From assembly GCF_027943255.1 (NCBI RefSeq), contig NC_072892.1:116949792-117013791 (forward strand): a stretch of 64,000 nt of DNA. The letters are read 5' to 3'. Position 1 is the stretch's first letter; each line of letters starts with the position of its first letter. The notes beneath the pieces were generated by a model. The model worked only from the letters and a program-made list of their open reading frames with translations, did no database searches and was not told the origin of the DNA. Source of the DNA: Anastrepha obliqua (lineage: Eukaryota; Arthropoda; Insecta; Diptera; Tephritidae). Both the position numbers and the translations under genes were made by a program. This document shows, in pieces, positions 31,855 to 41,049 of the stretch.

Positions 31855-32670
31855 ACAATTGCTGATGATTTAAAATTGCTTAGCAAGGTAATTTGACATT
31901 TGGATGCTTCTTTAATATAGGAACATTTAAATTAACTTTTCGCTTGGAGTGTCCAAAATAAGCTATCACTTGAAATAAAGGGATGTTTTCATCCTTCCTA
32001 TTAAATGGACTTTATCAAATGTTGTTTTTTCTAAAGTTAAAAAGCAGTAGCCGAATGGGTTGGTGCGTGATTACCATTCGGAATTCACAGAGAGGTCGTT
32101 GGTTCAAATCTCGGTGAAAGCAAAATTAAAAAAAAAACATTTTTCTAATAGTGGTCGCCCCTCGGCAGGCAATGGTAAACCTCCGAGTGTATTTCTGCCA
32201 TGAAAAAGCTCCTCATAAAAATATCTGCGTTCGGAGTCGGCTTGAAACTGTAGGTCCCTCCATTTGTGGAACAACATCAAGACGCACACCACAAATAGGA
32301 GGAGGAGCTCGGCCAAACACCTAATAGAAGTGCACGGCCAATTATTTATTTTTATTTTTAAAGAGTTTTATAGTCTAGCCGTGGCATTGACTCTGTCGCG
32401 CTATAGCGCTGCATTCATGGAGAAGGTGCGTTGGAGTCTCCTTTGATTGGTCACAGAAAATACAAGAGTCAGTAAAGGTCTGAGGCGCTGTGCGAGGTAT
32501 TTTAAAGACCCTCACAATAGAAAAATTTTAAATAACTCCCTACTTAGTTCTAAGCTCCACTATACGTCTTTAGTTTGGAGCCCAAGTTATGCCTCTCATT
32601 CAAATAGAATTGAAAAGATGCACATTTCTCTGATGCATTACTACCCTACAGTGTTCGGTGCGTGCTAAAA
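31855..32670 (+). pseudogene. Jockey-like LINE RT, interrupted by a SINE
   Basis: 31865-32035 reads ADDLKLLSKV and then LFAWSVQNKLSLEIK, the region immediately after the catalytic YADD (Y replaced here). 32440-32660 reads SKGLRRCARYFKDPHNRKIL, then LLSSKLHYTSLVWSPSYASH, the RT thumb. The two halves belong to the same protein region in order, with a SINE at 32040-32347 between them. Frameshifts are present in both halves. The duplicated target sequence of the SINE is not clear. Confidence 0.7.
32040..32347 (+). repeat. tRNA-headed SINE, best full-length copy
   Basis: The head has a perfect A-box match, TAGCCGAATGG (32048-32058), and a B box GGTTCAAATCT at about 32101, spaced as in a tRNA with a long variable arm. 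The body carries CCCCTCGGCAGGCAATGG, CTCCGAGTGTATTTCTGCCA, GGAGTCGGCTTGAAACTGTA and GGAGGAGGAGCTCGGCC, and ends ...GGCCAATTATTTATTTTTA. It interrupts a LINE, so it is younger than that LINE. Confidence 0.85.
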
Positions 32671-32674
32671 ATCT

Positions 32675-33107
32675 CGGGTGCCTTGCCAATAGACGTACAC
32701 CACAGTTCGTGGTAATTTTTTACATGATTTGTGATTCTGTTGATTGTCTCGAAGTTTTTTAACATATTGGCTTCAATGATCCTCACAAAACTTTACGATT
32801 TTACTATAAGGAATAAAATTTGGAAAAAGTAGGGACCAAATAAAGAGATTTCGGAAAATAGTCAAGATATGTAGTATGTAGCAACACCCACTTTTGAAAA
32901 AGTATTTGTACCGCAAACAAATTTTGGCACCTCAACATTTTGACAACTTTTGACTATTTTTATTTTTTTTTTAATTTAAATGCTTTTTTGTTTAAATGTA
33001 ATTCATTATGAAATAAGGATCATATTACCTCAAGTCCAACTTGGTAAATTTTTATCAAAAATTAAAAATCTTCCAACAGGGTGATTAATTTTGCGCCACT
33101 TTGTATA
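32675..33107. other. AT-rich spacer, possible MITE end
   Basis: 33066-33105 contains AAATCTTCCAACAGGGTGATTAATTTTGCGCC, which closely resembles 53380-53412 inside another element (AAATCTTCCGATAGGGGGATTATTTTTGCGCC). The shared block is probably the end of a repeat family; its partner end is not visible here. Confidence 0.4.
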
Positions 33108-33108
33108 T

Positions 33109-33657
33109 AGAGGATTTTCCAATAACAGGTGTTATCTATCGCTATCGAGAGATGATTAACGATTTTTTATGGCCAGAATTGGATGGTATGGATCTGGACA
33201 ACGTTTATTTTCAACAAGACGGCGCTACGTGCCACATAAGCAACGGAAACCATTGATCTTTTACGGGAAAAGCTTCCGGACCGTGTTATCTCTCGAAGAG
33301 ACAATTGGCCACCGAGATTTTGTGATTTATTATAGCACCTTGTGACTTTTTACTTTAGGGTCACGTGAAAGAGAAGGTCTACGCTAGCAGACCAAAGGTC
33401 GATTAAAGACCTCAAAGATAGAATTCGTGAGGCTATCGGGGATATAAGACAGCCACTTTGCAATTCAGTTATGGAAAATTTCATGAAACGGATATTGTCC
33501 TGTAAGAGTTGTCGTGGTGATCATTTGCCTGATGCTATTTTCCACTATTAACGGCATACCTTCCTCTTTATAATGAAATAAACATCCGATCATTTATATT
33601 AAAAAATATCAATTTGCTTTGTACATCAAAATAACACCTTTTATTGGAAAACCCTTT
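33109..33657 (+). mobile_element. FQQD-type transposon deletion derivative, copy 1
   Basis: The terminal inverted repeats are about 25 bp: GGATTTTCCAATAACAGGTG at 33112, and the right end read inward begins GGGTTTTCCAATAAAAGGTG (from 33654). The left TIR joins almost directly to codons for YREMINDFLWPE; there is no 5' half of the transposase. The remainder encodes the second aspartate block (QQDGATCHISN-like), then a decayed RSCD region and LCNSVMENFMKRILSC, ending FHY with a stop at 33548-33550. It has the same structure and joint as the copy at 55.9 kb. Several frameshifts make it non-functional. Confidence 0.9.
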
Positions 33658-33792
33658 ATATAATATATACTCAGTTAAAAAACTGTAGCACAGCAACTTT
33701 TTGACAAATTTTGATAACTGGTGAATAGATCCAAGTTTAAAAATTTGTGCAAGTTTGAACAAAATAAAAAAAAAATCACGAAAATTTCAAAG

Positions 33793-35328
33793 GATGCTTT
33801 CCATTTAAATTCAACCGGGCTATTCGGGTCATGTTCTTCGATTTCGATGTAACTTAAATATGTTGCTCTCTGGTCAAAATAATGAGACACGTATTTTTTT
33901 GTTCGCCCGAAAAAATTTTTTTGCAAGAGTTATCGGCAATTTTGTTTTTCGCCTCAAACTCGATTTTTTTTAATTATATAAGAAATTTTTTTTTTTAAAT
34001 GCCCATAACTTAGTCAAAAATGAACCGATTTTAATAATTTTGGGTTCAAAATGATCGTAATTACATACACAAGCGACTTGATGTAGAAACAATTGCAAAA
34101 AAGTAGTTGAAATTTTTTTATTTAGCAAAAAAGAAAAAAAATTGAAATTTTTTCGAAATTCAATATTTCAAAAAGTGTATTTTTTTTTTTTTTATAACTT
34201 TTTCCAAATCAAAAGGACATCTCAAACTTTAATTGAGCTGCATGCCTAGTAGCTAAAATGAGTTGTTTTTGAGTAATGAATTTTTGAGTAAACACCCTGT
34301 TTCGCACTTTTTGTTTTTCGCAAAATAAAAAATTGTCAACTACTTTTTTGCAACTATTTCTATATGAAATCGCTCGTGTAAGTAATGACGATCATTTTGA
34401 ACCCAAAATTATTAAAATCGGTGCATTTTTGACTAAGTTATGAGCATTTAAAAAAAAAAAAATCTTATATTATTAAAAAAAATCGATTTTGAGCCGAAAA
34501 ACAAAATTGCCGATAAAGCTAGAAAAAAATTTTTTTGGGCGAAAAAAAAAAATACGTGTCTCATTATTTTGACCAGAGAGCAACATATTTGAGTTACATC
34601 GAAATCGAAGAACATGTCCCGAAAAGCCCTTTTGAATTGAAATGGAAAGAATCTATATAAGAAATTTTTTTTTAATTGCTCATAGCTTAGTCAAAAATAA
34701 GCCGATTTGAATGATTCTGGGTTCAAAATAATCGTAATTACTTACATAAGCGATTTCATGGAGAAATAGTTGCAAAAAGTAGTTGAAAATTTTTTCTTTT
34801 GCAAAAAACAAAAACTGCGAAACAGGGTGTTTACTCAAAAATTCATTACTCAAAAACAACTCATTTTAGCTACTAGGCATGCAGCTCAATTAAAGTTTGA
34901 GATGTCCTTTTGATTTGGAAAAAGTTATAAAAAAAAAAAAATACACTTTTTGAAATATTGAATTTCGAAAAAATTTCAATTTTTTTTCTTTTTTGCTAAA
35001 TAAAAAAATTTCAACTACTTTTTTGCAATTGTTTCTACTTGAAGTCGCTTGTGTATGTAATTACGATCATTTTGAACCCAAAATTATTAAAATCGGTTCA
35101 TTTTTGACTAAGTTATGGGCATTTAAAAAAAAAATTTTCTTATATAATTAAAAAAAATCGAGTTTGAGGCGAAAAACAAAATTGCCGATAACTCTTGAAA
35201 AAAAATTTTTTCGGGCGAACAAAAAAATACGTGTCTCATTATTTTGACCAGAGAGCAACATATTTAAGTTACATCGAAATCGAAGAACATGACCCGAATA
35301 GCCCGGTTGAATTTAAATGGAAAGCATC
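33793..35328. mobile_element. Foldback (palindromic) element, 1.5 kb
   Basis: The two ends are long inverted copies of each other. From GATGCTTTCCATTTAAATTC at 33793 inward, the sequence matches the reverse complement of the region ending at 35328 almost perfectly for about 530 bp and, with more differences, for about 690 bp. Each half is itself composite: a module containing TGAACCCAAAATTATTAAAA occurs four times in alternating orientation (near 34040, 34400, 34710 and 35070), joined by a CATGCCTAGTAGCTAAAATG-type segment. AAAG flanks both ends (33789-33792, 35329-35332), a possible 4-bp duplication. No coding role is evident; the matching 45-residue open frames at the two ends are a consequence of the symmetry. 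Confidence 0.9.
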
Positions 35329-35332
35329 AAAG

Positions 35333-35497
35333 GTGTTAATCGGAATCGGTTGCTCCTCGGCATACAATGCCAAACCTCCGAGTGTAGTTCTGCCAAGAAA
35401 AAGTAAGAAACCATTTGCCGTTCGGAGGCGACATAAAACTGTAGATTAGAATCACCACAAAAAGCAGGAGAAGCTCGGCCAAACTCCCAAAATACAT
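35333..35497 (+). repeat. Degenerate SINE body fragment
   Basis: Blocks CTCCTCGGCATACAATGCC, CCTCCGAGTGTAGTTCTGCC and AGAAGCTCGGCCAAACTCCC identify the SINE body. The head is missing; the fragment abuts the right arm of the foldback element, which may have inserted into it or next to it. Confidence 0.75.
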
Positions 35498-35499
35498 TT

Positions 35500-36915
35500 T
35501 TATAGCCCAGTTTTTCAATAAGTTTGAAGTAGCCCAAAACCCGAGTGATTTTTCGGAATTTTTTTCGCTTACGGTGTTGAATAGTTATGCCTTATAAGAA
35601 GAAAATGCAAAAGACCGCGGAGAAAAAAAATTTCAAAAAATCAGAAGCAATTAAACTTCCACTACATTATATCAAACTTTATCGGGCTATAAAACTGTAT
35701 ATTTGGAATTTTCGTAAAAATTCTGATTAGAAAATGTGAATTTAGATGAAATCTTATTACGTTTTTTTTTTTAATTTGTGCAAGGTATAAAACATGGATT
35801 TATATGATTTTTCTTTGGGAATGAATTATATTTGTATAAAAAATATACTAAAATTAAATGAGAATCAAATATAGCCACCGTCCAGGGGTTAACAACTGTG
35901 TATAGCAAATGACGTCGGAGCTAATTCGGAGGTTGAAGAAATAAGTAGGCGTGATATCATCATTACTGTTGTTGTGTTCTACACTCAACTCTGCGTTGTA
36001 TTAGTATTTTGTACGGACAAAAAATATCTTTTATCAGCAGTTCCGGGTTTGACACTACTGCTCCAGAACTCCCTAAGTATTTTGCGGACTTACCAGGATG
36101 GCCCTGGATAATATAATTCTCATACGACTCTGCTTCATGTGGCAACTCCATTTCCAAAGGGTGCTATCAGAACTTTTGTAAGCTCAACCGCGGAAGTTTC
36201 GAAGATTTAGCTCGTTTTGAACTAAAAGCATTAGCTGTTTTTGACACTTCAGTTGCTTGTCCCAGAACATCATTGTGAATCGTGAATGACGACAAAATTG
36301 GAATACTCGCACATTTGATTTGAATACAAATGATTGCGCCTATTGAAGAATCCGTAACTTGATGAGGCCATTCACCTCTTTGCCTCTAGCCTACTGGCGA
36401 TGGGAGGCGAAAATGTTTTTCTGCGACTTTGCTTTTGCTAGAATTAGAATATAAAAATGGATTGCGAGAAAAAATCTAAGCTCTCGAGCGACCGGTATTA
36501 TACTCTGATTTATTCGTATAACGAGCAGAGTGAAAAATGATCAAAAGAAACATGGAAATAATTAATATCCAGCATAGTTTTGGAGTGCTGTTGCTTAGCT
36601 TTGTCGAAACCAGAAATGTTAATAAAGCAGTTCACGTACAGCAGCGATTTTATCTGGAATAATAACCGATTTTAGCAGATCTTCACGAAATGCGTGCTAC
36701 AGCTACCAATCGAAAGACGTTGGGTCGAGATGTTGGTTTCGTCACAAACAGTCGTAGCAATCCGAACGATAAACTAATGAACGTCGTAAAAATGAATATT
36801 TGAAGTACCTCTTAACAATACAAATTCACTCGTATGTTAAAACGTTCTGAGTATGTTTACCATAAAAAAATATATAAAATGACAATATCAGAAATTATTA
36901 TTATACAATCATTTC
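35500..36915. other. Spacer, nothing recognised
   Basis: No domain is identifiable. A minus-strand open frame at 36157-35963 (ELPHEAESYENYIIQGHPG...) is not one I recognise. No inverted repeats were seen. Confidence 0.35.
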
Positions 36916-36917
36916 TG

Positions 36918-37170
36918 GCGGCTACTGTAGCCGAATGGGTTGACTATTCGGGAGTGCGTAGGCTCCGTGCATGAAACAGCAAAATGAATGAAAATGAGAA
37001 AAAGGGTTTGCTAATAGCGGACGTGTATTTCGGTCATAAAAAAGCTCCACATAAAACACCGTTTGCCTTTCGGTGGCTGATTAAAGCTGTAGGTCTCTCC
37101 ATTTGTGCAATAACATCAAGACGCACGCCACAAATAGGAGAAGGAGATCGGCCAAACACCAATTATTTAT
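36918..37170 (+). repeat. tRNA-headed SINE, shortened copy
   Basis: The head GTAGCCGAATGGGTTG (A box) is followed by a shortened head lacking a good B box. The body has GCCACAAATAGGAGAAGGAG and GGCCAAACACCAATTATTTATT. The CCCCTCGGCAGG block is deleted relative to the copies at 21181 and 32040. It lies 95 bp left of the inverted-repeat element at 37265. Confidence 0.8.
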
Positions 37171-37584
37171 TAAATCGTTGTTTGTATCATTTCTTAAAAC
37201 ATAAGTGGCAACCTACGTGCAAGAAAAAAAAGAAAGTGTGTGGTAGTTCACGGAACCCGCACGATTGAAGTGAAACTTCTTTTATCAACAAATCAATAAT
37301 TTAACTATTATTTCAATATAATGCATGCAGAAGTCATGGAAAGCATGGAATGGAATTTTATTAAACAGAATTATTTATTTATTTTAATATAAAAAGAAAT
37401 GAATTTATTGTACTCAATTACATTTGGTTCTCGGCATTGTCATTATCATTATTGGATTCGTTTTCCAAAAATGAAACAAGGGCTTTATGGTAACTGAAAT
37501 ACGTAAAAAATGATCTACATTCTAATCTATCAAGGTATCGATGAAATACTGCATCAATGGTAGTTCCGCATCTTGTTGTTGGTA

Positions 37585-37725
37585 CTACAAATTATCACTT
37601 ATCGTACAACCGGAGGATTCACTGTCACGGTGTTCAACAGTAGCTCTTAATTTTTTACGCTCCAAATACTCACGTTGCCGTTCAGCACCTGTTTTCGGTT
37701 TCCGTTTTTGTTGATTTGATGCCAT
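37585..37725 (-). CDS. Small basic ORF (46 aa) inside inverted-repeat element
   Basis: The ATG at 37725-37723 opens a frame beginning MASNQQKRKPKTGAERQREY, continuing LERKKLRATVEHRDSESSG and ending at TAG (37587-37585). The R/K/E-rich helix with ERQREYLERKK looks like the N-terminal basic segment seen in several insect transposable-element proteins and resembles a bZIP basic region, but it lacks a leucine zipper. The sequence beyond the stop is still biased in composition (QQQDAELPLMQYF in the following frame), suggesting a longer ancestral ORF truncated here. The function is unknown. Confidence 0.45.
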   Translation of the reverse strand: MASNQQKRKPKTGAERQREYLERKKLRATVEHRDSESSGCTISDNL

Positions 37726-37931
37726 ATTTAACAGAAATCAATCAACAAAACAAAATATGTTTGTAAGATTTGCTCAAAACTACACACACACTCTATGACG
37801 CGTCTCGCGTTACTAATATAATATTGTGTTTGGGATAACTGTCAACTGTTTCCACCGAAATGCGTTCGCAAAGTGTATGGTCTTTGGTATGGTAAACAGA
37901 TTTATGATACATTATTTTGCGGCGACAGCAC

Positions 37932-38000
37932 AGCGCGATAGCCCAGCGGCTAGCAATGTGGGCTTCCGATCCGAAATCCTTGGTTCGAATCACAAGAAAA
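37932..38000 (+). repeat. tRNA-like sequence (A and B boxes), not a functional tRNA
   Basis: TAGCCCAGCGG at 37939-37949 matches the A-box consensus and GGTTCGAATCA at 37982-37992 matches the B box, at tRNA-like spacing, followed by (T)20 at 38001-38020, which would terminate Pol III. I could not fold a convincing acceptor stem or anticodon arm, so I read it as the head of a second tRNA-derived SINE or a tRNA relic. The T run is also the poly(A) tail of the oppositely oriented SINE next to it. Confidence 0.5.
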
Positions 38001-38233
38001 TTTTTTTTTTTTTTTTTTTTATGCATTTATTTCATTTTGTTTTATGATATGTTTATGAGCAGATTTTTTTCATGGCAGAAATACACTCGGAGGTTTGCCA
38101 TTGCCTGCCGAGGGGCGACCGCTATTAGAAAAATGTTTTCATTAATTTTGCTTTCACCGAGATTCGAACCAACGACCTCTCTGTGAATTCCGAATGGTGA
38201 TCACGCACCAACCCACTCGGCTACGGCGGCCGT
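38001..38233 (-). repeat. SINE on minus strand with 20-nt poly(A) tail
   Basis: Read on the minus strand, the head starts CCGCCGTAGCCGAGTGGGTT at 38233, with an A box and an excellent B box GGTTCGAATCT (about 38170). The body is truncated after CTCCGAGTGTATTTCTGCCA, then a different AT-rich segment leads to (A)20 at 38020-38001. The intact head makes this the best copy for judging tRNA ancestry: long head, A-to-B spacing of a class II (Leu/Ser-like) tRNA. Confidence 0.8.
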
Positions 38234-38309
38234 CAATCAAATGTCATATTTACAAATTACATTCGATAAGAATGCAATAATAAACGACCGCATTACATTC
38301 ACGACGACA

Positions 38310-38482
38310 CGCCACGCCAGTCTTTTAACAGATGGCGCTGGCATAGCGTGAGTTTTACGTAGTTTAGCGTAGTTTTACTCCTCACAGCGTTTCATCCACG
38401 CCACGCTTTTAACAGATGGCGCTGGCGTAGCGTCACATATCGATGAAACGCTATGGTTTTACTCCTCACAGCGTTTCATCCT
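38310..38482 (+). repeat. Two-unit tandem repeat, about 85-bp period
   Basis: CTTTTAACAGATGGCGCTGG occurs at about 38323 and 38408, and GTTTTACTCCTCACAGCGTT at about 38373 and 38456. Each unit begins with an ACGCCACGC block. It sits just inside the right end of the 37265-38508 element and may be a subterminal repeat of it. Confidence 0.75.
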
Positions 38483-38509
38483 TCGAGACAAAAGAAGTTT
38501 CACTTCAAA

Positions 38510-40140
38510 AATTCTCATTCCCAAAAATTAGACCTAAAGTTAAATTAAGTTTACCTTTTTAGTGCAACTTTTACACTCGTTTCAAAGCTGGAAATATTTT
38601 CTGTTCGAAACGAGCTTTTTAGCCTTAAAAGATTTCCTTTTCAACCTGTTTAGATTATTTGACCGAATGATACTCGTATCTGTGTGTTTGTGTAGCTGTG
38701 CGCGCTCTTTCTAGCCGTTGACTCGACACAAAAGCGCCTAAACATTTCTTCTTGGCAACGCCCGTTACCACCTCAATATCAACCAGGCCACTGCTGCTAG
38801 CTTCCGGTCCATGGATGCCGGTGTTTTTTTGCTGCTTATTTTTGTGCGCCTTTGTATTTTTGTGTGTTTTGTATTTACTTTTTAGTCTCGTCCAACATCA
38901 GTTCAGCCAACAAAAGTTTTACATATTATATTATTTAACCAACTCTTCGTCTATGCCACGCCACCGTCTCTGCAGCATCGCCATGTTTGCTTGTGTTGCA
39001 GCTATTATACAAGCGTAGCTGTTGCCGCTATCCGCTGTGGCCTTTTGATTTGGCAGCCACGTCAACTAAGCCATTTTACGTCACGTTCGGCATTAATGGG
39101 ACTTTGCCATTGTGTTGTATGAGGGGAGTTAATGTTGTTCGCTTTTAGTTTGTGAGTGTACGGATTCTGGCAAATATTATTAGGTCCTTTGAAATGCCTT
39201 TCAGCGCTATGCCCAATGCTGGCATTGTTCGCATGTTGCAGCACCAGTTACAGATGCAATTATTACGCTCGCCAGTGTAAAAATTCTTGCCATTTAACTA
39301 AAAAGCGCGAGCATCAATGTTGAATGATGAATGAGCCATTTGTTAGCTGCTGCTCCTACTGCTGCTGATGGGTAAACAGTAGTCCATAAGCAGCGGAAAC
39401 GCAGAAGCAAGGGGAGAAAAGAAAGAGTGCCGTGTGACGAAGAAGCCGAACTAAGCTGTGGATGCAGTATGGCTATTATGATGGTTGCTGTTTGATTTGC
39501 GTTGCAATGGCCCTTTGCTACCTTCTGCATAGGTAGGTAGGCCAACAGGTCGGCTATTGAAAGGTGTTGAAGCGAGGCGCTGACGGCAAAAGTAACAAAG
39601 ATGACGACCGAAGGGATGCAAATGTAGCGTAGTATAAGTGGTATGAGGGGATATTTTTCAGTTATGGGCGGAAATGACACTCTTTGTTATATTGTTTAGG
39701 GATCTTTTGCTATTGTTGGCTTTTGTAGTCGTTGTTTGTTTGCTTTGTTGTTGTTACTGTTGCAGTTGAGCATTGAGAGTGCATAAAAGGGTGCTACTCG
39801 AGTGGGTGACAAAAATCGAGTCGCAGCATATTTGTTGTATGAAGTACAAGTATGTAAGCAAATATTGGTTGTGAAGTGTGAAATGGTTTTAAAAAATCAG
39901 TCAAGCATTTACAATGGAAAAGAGAACAGCAAGACTTTTCTTGCTTTTTTTCTAATTATCGTGCAGTGAAATTATTTTTGGATATATAAATAAATACACA
40001 TTTTTATTTCACGCCTTTATTTCAAAGTTTGTCATTGCAAAAAGGAAAACAAAATAATAAAATTTTAAATGAAAAAAAAAAAAATTATAATAAAAATAAA
40101 TGAAAACTGTAAATTAAAATGTACATGGATTTTATGTCGC
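38510..40140. other. Quiet spacer
   Basis: No transposable element recognised. Composition is more balanced (38690-39700) and several TTGTTG/GCTGCT runs occur (39340-39370, 39720-39760). It could be intron or flanking DNA of an off-window gene. Confidence 0.35.
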
Positions 40141-40144
40141 ACTT

Positions 40145-40340
40145 TAGGGATTGTGGTGTAGTTGATTGACCTTCTGCGTAACTACAACTGCGTTGATTCC
40201 ATGTTTGAAGTCCATTGCGGATATAAAACCTGAATAACATCAATATAGAGACAAAGGGCTTTCATACCTGCTACTCCTCTGCAGTCAATGTCGAACCGCT
40301 GAATGTACATATTTCTGCCATGAAAAGTATAAAGAGCCAT
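40145..40340 (+). repeat. Very degenerate SINE-like sequence
   Basis: CCTCTGCAGTCAATGTCGAA and CATATTTCTGCCATGAAAAG (40274-40326) align in order with the SINE body blocks CCTCGGCAGGCAATGG and TATTTCTGCCATGAAAAAG. The preceding 110 bp has GTGTAGTTGATTGA and GTTTGAAGTCC at box-like spacing. Weak call. Confidence 0.35.
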
Positions 40341-40344
40341 GGAG

Positions 40345-41045
40345 GAAAAGCTTGGCACCAGCTTCGTTAACTTCTGCTCATTACGCAAAAAAGTTTTTTA
40401 GTAGGTATCTTTTACCGTTATTGTTATTTTTTATTATTATAAGGCTACTGCGCACTGTGACCAAAAGAGGTCTATTGTGCAAAGCTTGTTGAGGTACTGC
40501 GCTTGCTGGGATTTATTATATTATATTATTATATGCATAGTGCAGAACATTTACGAAGGATGTGTTTTGAAGTTTTAGTGTACATTTCAGAGAGAGCAGT
40601 TTTTTTAAGTGGCATTTCAGGCCATAGTGGCCAGACAAGTAACCAGTTAGAAGTCTTAAATTTCCTTAATCAAAATTATCTTATCAAAAGTTTCTTTGTC
40701 AGGCGGCAGGAATTGCCTAATAAGGCAGATAAAGTAAATACTGGCATCACTCCATTTAAGAGATGCATTGAACTGGGGAAGCCAAGAATAACATTGAACT
40801 TAATGGTGCCTGCTATTGTTGTGGGGTGTGTGGTAGGAGGAAGACTTCGCTGACAAGTACCTTTATTCACGCCCCGATGAAACGATGCGGCCAAAGGTTG
40901 CTTCTATGAGCGCCTGGATGTGTGAGTGCTGCAGAGGCCACGACATATATGTATGTAAGTTGTATTTGACGACTCGAAGTAATTGACTTCACCAGGGTCC
41001 GAAACTTGCTCCGTCAGTCTTTAGCACCAGATTTCGGCACAATAA
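40345..41045. other. Spacer with possible LINE 3' UTR
   Basis: GGCTACTGCGCACTGTGACC at 40443 followed by AAAAGAGGTCTATTGTGC resembles sequence at 27414 and may be a LINE tail. An open frame at 40503-40853 has no recognisable domain. Confidence 0.35.
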
Positions 41046-41049
41046 AAGT

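Larger units (their letters stand above)
37265..38508. mobile_element. Inverted-repeat element with small basic ORF
   Basis: TTGAAGTGAAACTTCTTTTA at 37265 is repeated in inverse at 38508 (GACAAAAGAAGTTTCACTTCAA, ends 38508). The enclosed 1.24 kb contains a 46-codon ORF on the minus strand, a SINE with a poly(A) tail, a tRNA-like box pair and a two-unit tandem repeat beside the right end. No target duplication is clear, so the superfamily is unassigned. If real, it is a non-autonomous element that later received a SINE. Confidence 0.6.

Noticed and set aside
33675..33926. Identical 45-residue peptides at 33.7 and 35.3 kb
   Set aside because: They are the two inverted arms of the foldback element, so the identity is explained by DNA symmetry, not by a conserved gene.
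35963..36157. Minus-strand open frame with ELPHEAESYENYIIQGHPG
   Set aside because: No family recognised and no flanking structure; could be an old transposon protein but there is nothing to support a call.
37932..38000. Functional tRNA gene
   Set aside because: A and B boxes are good but I could not build an acceptor stem or a proper anticodon loop; kept as a tRNA-like repeat only.
40503..40853. 116-codon plus-strand open frame
   Set aside because: No domain; surrounded by probable LINE tail sequence; composition not gene-like.
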